Below, piece by piece: positions 1 through 6,289 of a stretch of 14,246 bases of DNA. The notes under the pieces are model-generated. The model saw only the letters and a list, made by a program, of their open reading frames with translations, did not search any database and was not told the origin of the DNA. A program made the translations under genes and the position numbers. Origin of the DNA: an uncultured Desulfobacterales bacterium (GTDB lineage: Bacteria; Desulfobacterota; Desulfobacteria; Desulfobacterales; G020354645); assembly GCA_947259865.1 (NCBI GenBank), contig CAMYNZ010000046.1, positions 1 to 14,246 on the forward strand. The letters run 5' to 3'. Positions within the stretch are counted from its first letter, which is position 1. Every line of letters starts with the position of its first letter.

Positions 1-85
1 GCGAATGATGCGGGATGCCAAGATCACCCAGATCTACGAAGGCACAAACGAAATTATGCGTGTTATTATCGCCAACACGCTCTAG
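1..85 (+). CDS. acyl-CoA dehydrogenase, C-terminal fragment
   Basis: The last 27 codons of a gene that begins outside the window, read in the frame starting at base 2 and ending in TAG at 83-85. The peptide contains MRDAKITQIYEGTNEIMR, the classical C-terminal motif of acyl-CoA dehydrogenases, in which the Glu of YEGT is the usual catalytic base that removes the alpha proton of the acyl-CoA. The family oxidises acyl-CoA to 2-enoyl-CoA with FAD and passes electrons to ETF. Substrate length cannot be judged from this fragment. It is a different paralogue from the complete gene at 6290-7444, which has FEGPQ at the same place. The stop codon overlaps the first bases of the hairpin element at 84-228. 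Confidence 0.9.
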   Translation, partial: RMMRDAKITQIYEGTNEIMRVIIANTL

Positions 86-228
86 AAGTGGTTTCAAAAC
101 TGCATCTAAGGCTCAATAGCTGCGTTGCAAACCTCTTCAAAATGCTCACATACTATCTTGTATGCTGCGCTTTTTCATCAATTTGCGCCTTGCTCTTGAG
201 CCTAATCTGCGGCTTTGAAACCACTTCT
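84..228. repeat. long imperfect palindrome (hairpin element)
   Basis: Bases 84-98 (agaagtggtttcaaa) are the exact reverse complement of 214-228. The arms extend inward, so that 84-116 pairs with 196-228 at about 28 of 33 positions. Imperfect pairing continues towards an apical stem catac/gtatg at 149-153 and 160-164 around a six-base loop. The whole 145 bp can therefore fold as one long hairpin. It begins inside the stop codon of the upstream gene, so it could act as a transcript 3' end or be an inserted REP/MITE-like sequence. No second copy was seen in this window. Confidence 0.75.
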
Positions 229-651
229 GAATCATTACCGTCGCCTGCAAATTTGCAACTATTTTTGGGTTGGCCCTGAGCCCGTGTTTTGTTTAACAAA
301 TAATTTGCAAAATTCACCAAGGTTTGAAAGGGTTTTGAGAGCGCCATTGAGCATTTTGGGACAAAGACGCCCTCTGTAGTGGGGCGTCAAAAATCAAAAG
401 CTGTCTGAGTCCCGAGCGTGAGCGAGGTCGAGTTCTTTTGATTTAGCCCCGCTTCAGCGGGCGTCCCCAAAATGATCGCCGGTGCGAGCAAAAGGCTTTC
501 AAACCGCTGCCAGTTTTTTTAACTTATTCCTTGGAAATAATATTAGCGCTTATTTTTCTTTTTTTACCAGGCCTTTACGTATGGAAAAAGGGCGGGATTG
601 GTATACGGGAGAAACCGGGCGGCAGAAAAGCGGTTCAGTGGCCTTGATCGC
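86..651. other. gene-free stretch with two hairpin elements
   Basis: No credible gene lies between the acyl-CoA dehydrogenase stop and the Sir2 stop. Short open frames here run through the inverted repeats and resemble no protein I know. The stretch is dominated by the structured elements at 84-228 and 321-505. Between them (229-320) is a small palindrome, tgcaaatttgca, at 247-258. Positions 506-651 carry T-rich runs near 514-520 and 556-566 that could help end transcription, but no clear GC-rich terminator stem is attached to them. Confidence 0.6.
321..505. repeat. nested multi-branched inverted-repeat element
   Basis: Outer arms 321-362 and about 464-505 are imperfect reverse complements: ggtttgaaag at 321 matches ctttcaaacc at 496, and cattttggg at 352 matches ccccaaaatg at 465. 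Inside are three further hairpins: gacgccc/ggggcgtc (366-372, 381-388), aaatcaaaag/cttttgattt (391-400, 435-444) and cccgc/gcggg (448-452, 457-461). The bases gacgccc (366-372) can alternatively pair with gggcgtc (459-465). This predicts a cruciform or multi-branched RNA-like fold of about 185 bp. No protein is encoded. It could be a non-autonomous mobile repeat or a structured RNA; the sequence does not decide. Confidence 0.75.
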
Positions 652-1404
652 TCATCCCGAAATCTGCTGTTCCACTGCGGCAACTATTTTGCGGGTAATC
701 TCTCCGGCTTTTCCCAGAATGATATAGTCGCTGACGGTTCCGGTCAGCGGTGTTCTCTCGGGATTGATTTCAATGACCTTTGCACCGGATTCTTTTGATA
801 TTACCGGCATCAAAGAAGCCGGCTGCACTATGGCCGAGGTACCAATGACCAGCATAATATCACACTGGGAGGCCGCGAGCTGGGAACGGCTAAGATGCTG
901 GGGTGGGATCAACTCGCCAAAAAAAATAACTTCAGGTCTGTATATACCGCCGCAATCGCAGCGGGGAGGAATCGTGTCGGCATGGATCTTGTGGGTTTCA
1001 CATCTGTTGCCGCATTGCATGCATTTTTGCCAGGCGAAATTGCCGTGGAATTCAATAACATCTGTGTTACCGGCTGTTTGATGCAGCCCATCGATATTTT
1101 GAGTGATAATGGTTTTTAAGATCCCCATTTCCTCAAGCCGGGCCAAGCCCTTGTGGGCAGCATTGGGTTCAGCCTTTTGGACAACATCATTCATATCCTT
1201 TATCAAAACCTGCCAAACCTTGGCCGGATCGCGCATGAAGGCATCGATGTGGGCGTATTCCAGGGGGTCAATTTTTTCCCACAGCCCCCCCTTGCCCCTG
1301 AAAGGCGGGATTCCACTTTCAACCGATATCCCGGCACCGGTCAAGGCCACGACATTTTCAGCGGCAGCCAGATCCTGGGCGGCTCTTTGAATCAGGTCGT
1401 CCAT
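652..1404 (-). CDS. Sir2-family NAD-dependent protein deacylase
   Basis: Removes acyl groups from lysine side chains using NAD+, giving nicotinamide and O-acyl-ADP-ribose; cytoplasmic. The 250-residue length is normal for a bacterial sirtuin. Visible motifs in order are GAGIS-ESGIPPFRG (23-37, NAD binding), TQNIDGLHQTAG (101-112), catalytic His120 in FHG, zinc ligands Cys128, Cys131, Cys149 and Cys151, GTS (188-190), and INPE (213-216). I do not see the Tyr-x-x-Arg pair that marks desuccinylases such as CobB/SIRT5, so deacetylation is the likelier activity (inference). The gene starts 41 bp after the MBL-fold gene and is the last in the minus-strand cluster. No strong Shine-Dalgarno sequence precedes the ATG, which fits translation from a polycistronic message. 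Confidence 0.93.
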   Translation of the reverse strand: MDDLIQRAAQDLAAAENVVALTGAGISVESGIPPFRGKGGLWEKIDPLEYAHIDAFMRDPAKVWQVLIKDMNDVVQKAEPNAAHKGLARLEEMGILKTIITQNIDGLHQTAGNTDVIEFHGNFAWQKCMQCGNRCETHKIHADTIPPRCDCGGIYRPEVIFFGELIPPQHLSRSQLAASQCDIMLVIGTSAIVQPASLMPVISKESGAKVIEINPERTPLTGTVSDYIILGKAGEITRKIVAAVEQQISG

Positions 1405-1445
1405 GCCATTTCCATCTGTTTGATCGGTTAGATCGGTTCAGCAGG

Positions 1446-2285
1446 TTACAATTCAATTTCCGTATCGGCTTTTACACCGAAGCATTTGATTTTTTGACCT
1501 TCCAGGGCGATGGTCTGGCGGCAGGTCTTGACGATATCGGTCATTTCTTTGTCCGTGCGTTCCTGGTTTAAATGGAACAATCCCAGTTCTTTGACCCCGG
1601 CTTCAAAGACCAGCTTAAGCACATCGGTATAAACGGAATGCCCCCAGTCTCTGTAGGTTTTATATTCCGAGGGCGTATATTCGGCATCGTGAAACAGAAG
1701 ATCGACCCCGCCACAAAACTCCATATAATCCCCATAGGCCAAACCCCCGGGGTGGACGTAGTCGAGCTCATTGTCTGTAAGAAATACAAAGGTTTTACCG
1801 TCTTCAACGAATTTGTAACCACTGCCGCCGTTTGGATGGCTGAGAGGAATCGGCACAACTTTGACAGATCCTATTTTAAATTCTGTAGGACAGGCCTCTA
1901 TGTAGGTCATCTTGGCCTTTATATCCGCATATTTTACCGGAAAGTTGGGGGGTGCCATCACTTTTGAAAGAATGGTTTCGACAAATTTGCTGTGAAATGG
2001 ACACCGGTGCATCTGAAATTCGGAGCTTTTGAAATAAAGCGGTTTGAAATAGGGGAACCCCATAACATGGTCCCAGTGGGCATGGGTGAAAATAAAATGG
2101 AATTTTTTTCGTTGTTCATTGATTAACTGGTTGCCCAGTTTGCGTATACCGGTTCCGGCGTCAACGATGATGATATCATCACTTTTTGTCCTGATCTCGA
2201 TACAGGTGGTGTCCCCGCCGTATTTGAGATACTCTTTTCCGGAGACAGGAATTGACCCCCTTGAACCCCAGCACTTGATGTACAT
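1446..2285 (-). CDS. MBL-fold metallo-hydrolase
   Basis: A 279-residue metallo-beta-lactamase-fold hydrolase of the phosphodiesterase-like branch. It has the metal motif THAHWDH (His68, His70, Asp72, His73), a third-site histidine in LSHPNGG (His150), and acidic or His ligands in TDNE (Asp171), FHDAEYT (Asp200) and WGHS (His216). The N-terminus, with CWGSRGSIP and YGGDTTC, is typical of the PhnP/cyclic-phosphodiesterase-like group, which points to a phosphodiester bond as substrate, but the actual substrate cannot be read from sequence. AAAGG lies six bases upstream of the ATG. The gene sits 30 bp downstream of the methyltransferase gene and 41 bp upstream of the Sir2 gene, so it is probably cotranscribed with both. 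Confidence 0.9.
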   Translation of the reverse strand: MYIKCWGSRGSIPVSGKEYLKYGGDTTCIEIRTKSDDIIIVDAGTGIRKLGNQLINEQRKKFHFIFTHAHWDHVMGFPYFKPLYFKSSEFQMHRCPFHSKFVETILSKVMAPPNFPVKYADIKAKMTYIEACPTEFKIGSVKVVPIPLSHPNGGSGYKFVEDGKTFVFLTDNELDYVHPGGLAYGDYMEFCGGVDLLFHDAEYTPSEYKTYRDWGHSVYTDVLKLVFEAGVKELGLFHLNQERTDKEMTDIVKTCRQTIALEGQKIKCFGVKADTEIEL

Positions 2286-2315
2286 AGTTAACCTTTCAGA
2301 TTCTAGCCATTGGCA

Positions 2316-3206
2316 TTAGCAATATGCACTGCCTAAGAGTGTATGCCAGATATCGTCATGGGTCCATTTTTTAATGATGCCGGCAGAACGCAGCGCCAGT
2401 TTAGACGCCACGGCTTTTGCCTGGTCGCCCATGAGCCCGGATAGAATGAACCACTTTTTATTAAAGAAACTTTCTGAAGAAATCAGCCCTTTCATCACTT
2501 CATAGTGTATGTTTGCAATTACCAGATCCGCCCGGAGCTCGATGATATCCTCGGCATCGCCCTGGACGACTGCGACCCGGTCTTCCATATGATTTATCCG
2601 GACGTTATGGTGAGCAGTCTTGGCTGCCAAAAAATTGATATCAACGGCTATTGTTTTTTTACATCCCAGTCGAGCAGCCGCCAGTGCAAGCAATCCGGTA
2701 CCGGTTCCAAGATCAAGGGCTGATTGCAGCGATTCTTTGCCAAAAACCAGTTCTAGCGCCTCCAGGCAGCCGAACGTGGTTGCATGGGTGCCGGTACCAA
2801 ATACAACCCCCGGGTCAAGCACAATCGGCAGTGTTTTATGATCGGTTTTGGTATTATACCATATTTTTGCCCAAGGTGGTGCGATAAGAAATCGGCCGAC
2901 TTGAATCGGATCGCATTTTCCTCCCTGCCAATCATCGTATGTCATGGTGAAATTGTCAAGAAGGCGTAACTGCGGCTGAGCCGTCAACAGGCGCTGGACA
3001 TGCTTCTTTGACGGTCTGGAAAAGAATAGAAATGAAAATTCGTCCTCCTGCCAGTTACCGATAAAACCATTGGGGGGTAGATTTGTCCCCGGCGCCAGGT
3101 GACCTTTAATATGATAAACATACAGATCTCGATATGGACTGTCCGGAAATCCAGCGCGATTTTTTCCGCTGCCAACAAGTTTAATCGTTTTTGGGCAATT
3201 GGTCAA
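2316..3206 (-). CDS. prmA: PrmA-type (ribosomal protein L11) methyltransferase
   Basis: A class I SAM-dependent methyltransferase resembling PrmA, which trimethylates ribosomal protein L11. Numbered from the chosen start, it shows DPGVVFGTGTHATT (131-144), the PrmA signature, then the SAM-binding LDLGTGTGLLALAAARLG (164 on) and the acidic AVDIN. At the catalytic loop it reads NIHYE (232-236), where classical PrmA has NILAN-like residues, so the substrate may differ. No ATG exists near the N-terminus. The best start is the TTG at 3206, which has GGAG seven bases upstream and gives 296 residues; an in-frame TTG at 3227 is also possible. Either start lies inside the upstream CBS gene (overlap 26 or 47 bp), implying translational coupling. 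Confidence 0.85.
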   Translation of the reverse strand: MTNCPKTIKLVGSGKNRAGFPDSPYRDLYVYHIKGHLAPGTNLPPNGFIGNWQEDEFSFLFFSRPSKKHVQRLLTAQPQLRLLDNFTMTYDDWQGGKCDPIQVGRFLIAPPWAKIWYNTKTDHKTLPIVLDPGVVFGTGTHATTFGCLEALELVFGKESLQSALDLGTGTGLLALAAARLGCKKTIAVDINFLAAKTAHHNVRINHMEDRVAVVQGDAEDIIELRADLVIANIHYEVMKGLISSESFFNKKWFILSGLMGDQAKAVASKLALRSAGIIKKWTHDDIWHTLLGSAYC

Positions 3207-3858
3207 TATACCACTCCAGCGGGTCAAGCAGCTGATACCCCATTTTTTCCAGTTTTCTTTTTATGGGGGCCACGTTTTGAGTCAGCAGGTAAGGAAAGAC
3301 GGCCCGTTTGCCTTCGTCCCAGTATCTGGCCACCAGGACACTGCCGAAAGAGATATTTTCCTCGGTGATGGCATCAACTATTTTTTTCAGCTGACCGATT
3401 TTTTCTTCTACCAGAATACCTAAGAGGGTTCCCGGCTCTCCGATTCCCAGCACATTAATAAACGCACGCAGCAGATCGCGAACGGATATGATACCTTTCA
3501 GCTTGCCCGCCGCATCCACCACCGGAAGGGCGCCGACCCGGAGCTTTTGGATCAGTAAAAGTGCGTCTTGAATGGTATAAGATGGCGTCACGGTGGTGGG
3601 ATTTTCGGTCATGATATCTCTTACCCGAAGTTCTGGAATCTGATCCTCTGCCTTACCGACGGCGGGCTTTTGAAAAGAGCGATCCGGCCGTGCGCTTCTG
3701 ATGTCCCGATCCGTGACGATTCCGATTAAGCTGTTTTTTTCGTCGACCACTGGGAGATGTCGGATACTGTTAGCGGCCATTTTTTCCTGGGCCCGGGAGA
3801 TAGCGGCATCTTGATCGATAGTTAATACTTTTCGAGTCATCGAATTGCTGACGAACAT
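3181..3858 (-). CDS. AcuB-like protein: two CBS domains plus ACT-like domain
   Basis: A 225-residue regulatory protein. Residues 1-60 and about 75-135 are two CBS domains (a Bateman module), each with the HLPVVD or ALPVVD strand and the GIVTDRDI or GIISVRDL turn expected for adenine-nucleotide binding. Residues from about 140 (GEPGTLLGILVEE) form an ACT-like domain, the arrangement of AcuB. In Bacillus subtilis acuB lies with acuA (acetyltransferase) and acuC (deacetylase), which control acetyl-CoA synthetase. Here an AcuC-like deacetylase is the next gene upstream, which supports the assignment; no acuA is visible. Strong GGAGG lies five bases before the ATG. The 3' end overlaps the methyltransferase gene. 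Confidence 0.9.
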   Translation of the reverse strand: MFVSNSMTRKVLTIDQDAAISRAQEKMAANSIRHLPVVDEKNSLIGIVTDRDIRSARPDRSFQKPAVGKAEDQIPELRVRDIMTENPTTVTPSYTIQDALLLIQKLRVGALPVVDAAGKLKGIISVRDLLRAFINVLGIGEPGTLLGILVEEKIGQLKKIVDAITEENISFGSVLVARYWDEGKRAVFPYLLTQNVAPIKRKLEKMGYQLLDPLEWYIDQLPKND

Positions 3859-3980
3859 ATCATCCTCCAGACGGGGTTGGATGGGAGCATCCCTGACGTT
3901 CTAATAGAAATAATGATCCGGCCGACCACCGTAATTTTAAACGATTTTCGTTACATTTCATGCAAGATTCAGCTACCTGC

Positions 3981-4931
3981 TCACCGGTCCAACAAAACTG
4001 AAACATGGTTCCTTGCCAGTTCCGGTAGCCGCCTGAGCGAATAGCCCCCTTCAAGTACCGATACCAGTCTCCCGTTACAATAGCTGTCGGCCATTTGCAT
4101 AATCTGTTTCATAATCCACGTAAACCATTCTGTGGATAGTTTGATATCGGACATATCATCGTCAACATGGGCATCGAAACCGGTTGAAATCAGAATAAAT
4201 TCAGGCTCAAATTTTTTAAAATCATTTAACAGCGTACTTTTTATCTGGTGTCTGTACTCTTCATCCCCCTGACCCGGCAACATGGGTGAATTTTTGGTAA
4301 ATCCGTTTCCGGCACCGGTCCCATATTCAAACTCCCGGCCGGTGCCCGGGTAAGCAAAAGACGGATGCTGGTGAATAGAGTAGTAAAATACGGTGGGATC
4401 CTGCTCAAATATATGTTGGGTGCCGTTGCCATGGTGAACATCGAAATCGATAATTCCGACTTTATTTATATTCCAGCGGTTTTGTAAGTATCTGGCGGCA
4501 ATGGCAACATTGTTAAAATAACAAAATCCCATTGCAGCGCTGGCTTCGGCATGGTGCCCGGGTGGTCTGACGGCACAGAAAACATTGTCCAAAGTACCGT
4601 TCATCACCCTATCAACGGCTTCAAGAATTCCCCCGACAGCCAATAATGCTGTTTCATATGTCTGACTGCACATCTGATTATCCGGGTGGTCAAAAACCCG
4701 TTTACCCGAGATGCAGGTGTCGTTGAAACGATCAATATAATCGCTGTCATGGACTGCTGCGATCCACTTCAAATCTGCCCGGCTGCCGCGTATCAGTGTC
4801 AAATTATCGAGAAGCCCGGCCTGACTGATTCCCTGGTAGATAGCGTTGAGCCTTTCAGGGACTTCAGGATGATAGGGTCCCGTTTCGTGAAGCAGATACC
4901 GCTCATCGAATAAGAATCCTGTACGTCTCAT
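3981..4931 (-). CDS. histone-deacetylase-family zinc deacetylase (AcuC-like)
   Basis: A zinc-dependent amidohydrolase of the HDAC/AcuC/acetylpolyamine amidohydrolase superfamily, 316 residues. Motifs in order are HPEVPERL (21-28), RPPGHHAE (122-129, catalytic His126 and His127), GFCYFNN (135-141), DFDVHHGNGT (162-171, zinc ligands Asp164 and His166), STGFDAH (249-255, third zinc ligand Asp253) and LEGGYS (293-298, transition-state Tyr297). All catalytic residues are present, so it should be active. Likely substrates are acetyl-lysine proteins; acetylated polyamines are the alternative. It is first in the minus-strand cluster, with GGGA ahead of the ATG. A 122-bp gap with no gene separates it from the AcuB-like gene, so that gene may also have its own promoter. 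Confidence 0.93.
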   Translation of the reverse strand: MRRTGFLFDERYLLHETGPYHPEVPERLNAIYQGISQAGLLDNLTLIRGSRADLKWIAAVHDSDYIDRFNDTCISGKRVFDHPDNQMCSQTYETALLAVGGILEAVDRVMNGTLDNVFCAVRPPGHHAEASAAMGFCYFNNVAIAARYLQNRWNINKVGIIDFDVHHGNGTQHIFEQDPTVFYYSIHQHPSFAYPGTGREFEYGTGAGNGFTKNSPMLPGQGDEEYRHQIKSTLLNDFKKFEPEFILISTGFDAHVDDDMSDIKLSTEWFTWIMKQIMQMADSYCNGRLVSVLEGGYSLRRLPELARNHVSVLLDR

Positions 4932-4991
4932 ATCATTCCCAGCACCACTAGGATTTGTTGTGATTTATTAACGCCGCCATCAAGATTGAAT

Positions 4992-5093
4992 ATTGAAGAT
5001 TGACAATGGACGATTTATGGATGCCGCTTCGCTAAGCTGTTTTATGAAAAGAATGTAAAAATGGAAACATTCCTTAAATAGTCAATCTTCAAT
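4992..5093. repeat. inverted repeat between HDAC and CooC genes
   Basis: The 13 bases attgaagattgac at 4992-5004 recur exactly inverted at 5081-5093. The left arm is part of a short heptamer-like run (agattga, atattga, agattga) starting near 4983. A smaller inverted pair, gaatgt/acattc, lies in between, near 5051-5071. The 246-bp gap (4932-5177) contains no gene. The repeat is AT-rich with a long loop, so it is more likely a small mobile or recombinational repeat than a terminator. Confidence 0.55.
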
Positions 5094-5177
5094 CTGAAAT
5101 AGTCAATTGTTGGGAGATTACGAAAAACACCACTCACAGAGTTTGTCAGAAAATACACAAAACTAAAGATTAAGCGC

Positions 5178-5927
5178 CTAGTTGACAATCCGGTCGAAGA
5201 TGCCAAAGGCAGCCTTTATTGAATCACTGTCTTCAGGTAATTTTACAGTCGGACGGCCATTTAGGTCATATTCATATATCATCCGATCTTCCGGAATCGC
5301 ACCGACCAGTTCGAGGTCGCCTTCCTTTAAAATTTTCTCAATCATCTCCGACGGTTTTTCCCTGACTTGATTGATGATGGCATACGTTTTCTGCACGCCG
5401 ATATTCAGTTCATTGGCCAGCTTATTAATTCGGACTGCAGCCTGGAGCCCCCGCCGGGATGTATCGGATACTATCAGAAGAACATCGACGTTGTTTGTCG
5501 TCAGCCGGCTGATGTGCTCCATGCCGGCCTCATTATCCATTACCATGTAAGGGTAGTTGTCTGTAAGCCGTTCCAGAAAGCCGGTTAAAAGTGAGTTGGC
5601 CGCACAATAGCATCCTGCCCCTTCGGGTTGTCCCATAACCACCAGATCAAAACCGTCGGACTCAACGATAGATTGTTCCAGCCGCATTGATATGAACACG
5701 TCCTTGGTCATTCCACTGGGCACCTGGCCTTTTTTCATTTCCTCTCGAGCTTGACCGAGTGTATCCGAAACGTCGAGACCGAGAACCTCGTTGAGATTCG
5801 CGTTGCAGTCAGCATCCACCGCTAAAACGGGCGTTTTTTCGTGTTTTAATAAATATTTAATGAGTATACCGGCCAGGGTTGTTTTACCGCTGCCGCCTTT
5901 GCCGGCCAGTGCAAACGAATAGGCCAT
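5178..5927 (-). CDS. cooC: CooC-type nickel-insertion ATPase (CODH maturation)
   Basis: A MinD/ParA-like P-loop ATPase of 249 residues. It has the deviant Walker A motif KGGSGKTT (10-17), acidic residues in VDAD (37-40), the CxC of GAGCYCAAN (Cys106 and Cys108) that binds nickel at the dimer interface in CooC, and DNEAGMEHISR (131-141), also typical of CooC. CooC/AcsF proteins load nickel into the C-cluster of carbon monoxide dehydrogenase or acetyl-CoA synthase using ATP. The start is the ATG at 5927, with AAAGGAAAG upstream and MAYSFALAGKGG as expected; a longer open frame to 5978 adds a basic tail unlike the family. No CODH gene is visible here, so it stands alone. Confidence 0.88.
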   Translation of the reverse strand: MAYSFALAGKGGSGKTTLAGILIKYLLKHEKTPVLAVDADCNANLNEVLGLDVSDTLGQAREEMKKGQVPSGMTKDVFISMRLEQSIVESDGFDLVVMGQPEGAGCYCAANSLLTGFLERLTDNYPYMVMDNEAGMEHISRLTTNNVDVLLIVSDTSRRGLQAAVRINKLANELNIGVQKTYAIINQVREKPSEMIEKILKEGDLELVGAIPEDRMIYEYDLNGRPTVKLPEDSDSIKAAFGIFDRIVN

Positions 5928-6289
5928 TTTGTATCTTTCCTTTTTATATGATTTTTGTTTCCTTCGCAACAACACCAAACCTAAAATTTATGCCAGTTCC
6001 GATAAACAGTCAAGGAACATTTGCGACAGACAAATTGCCTGATATATGAGAAATCTGGCCGGTTTTATCGATTCAGGGTCAAAAGGGGTATTGTCCTCTG
6101 GTCGCCGGGTGTGTCTCCGCGGGCTGGCCTGGCAACAAACGAATGCCGTAACCTCTGAATTCGACAGGCAGTTTTTTTGCCTGGTAACTGCGCTCTATTG
6201 CAGTGGGTAAAGCCCTTGCAATGCAACGGGTCATATGTTAAATCGACTAAAAATGTTTTAATTTCAGTAAACTATATGTGCAGGATAGT
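5928..6289. other. divergent intergenic region, no gene seen
   Basis: This 362-bp gap separates the minus-strand CooC gene from the plus-strand acyl-CoA dehydrogenase, so it should hold two divergent promoters. I see no convincing -35/-10 pair. A small hairpin, caggca/tgcctg (6165-6170, 6178-6183), has a T-rich loop. A dyad is present at 6213-6230. The GC-rich part around 6100-6160 could be structured, but I recognise no riboswitch consensus in it. Confidence 0.5.
6213..6230. promoter_or_regulatory. possible operator dyad upstream of acyl-CoA dehydrogenase
   Basis: The sequence cccttgcaatgcaacggg has dyad symmetry: ttgca-a-tgcaa is a perfect odd palindrome flanked by ccc and ggg. It lies about 60 bp before the start of the dehydrogenase, a usual place for a repressor site of the TetR or GntR kind that controls fatty-acid genes. 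There is no regulator gene beside it, so this rests on symmetry and position only. Confidence 0.35.

Noticed and set aside
88..279. Small plus-strand open frame after the first gene (63 codons, hydrophobic middle)
   Set aside because: It lies entirely over the 84-228 palindrome, lacks a ribosome-binding site and overlaps an equally open frame on the other strand, as expected of a palindrome.
84..505. The two hairpin elements as copies mobilised by the RAYT at 10035-11069
   Set aside because: Their terminal sequences share no clear similarity with the 26-bp repeats of the transposase element, so a direct link cannot be supported from this window.
482..798. Two overlapping plus-strand open frames at the 3' end of the Sir2 gene
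   Set aside because: They mostly mirror the Sir2 coding sequence or the repeat element and have no recognisable motifs.
6060..6190. Possible riboswitch upstream of the acyl-CoA dehydrogenase
   Set aside because: The GC-rich stretch has some pairing potential, but I could not place any known riboswitch core such as the B12 box, and the hairpin at 6165-6183 is only six base pairs.
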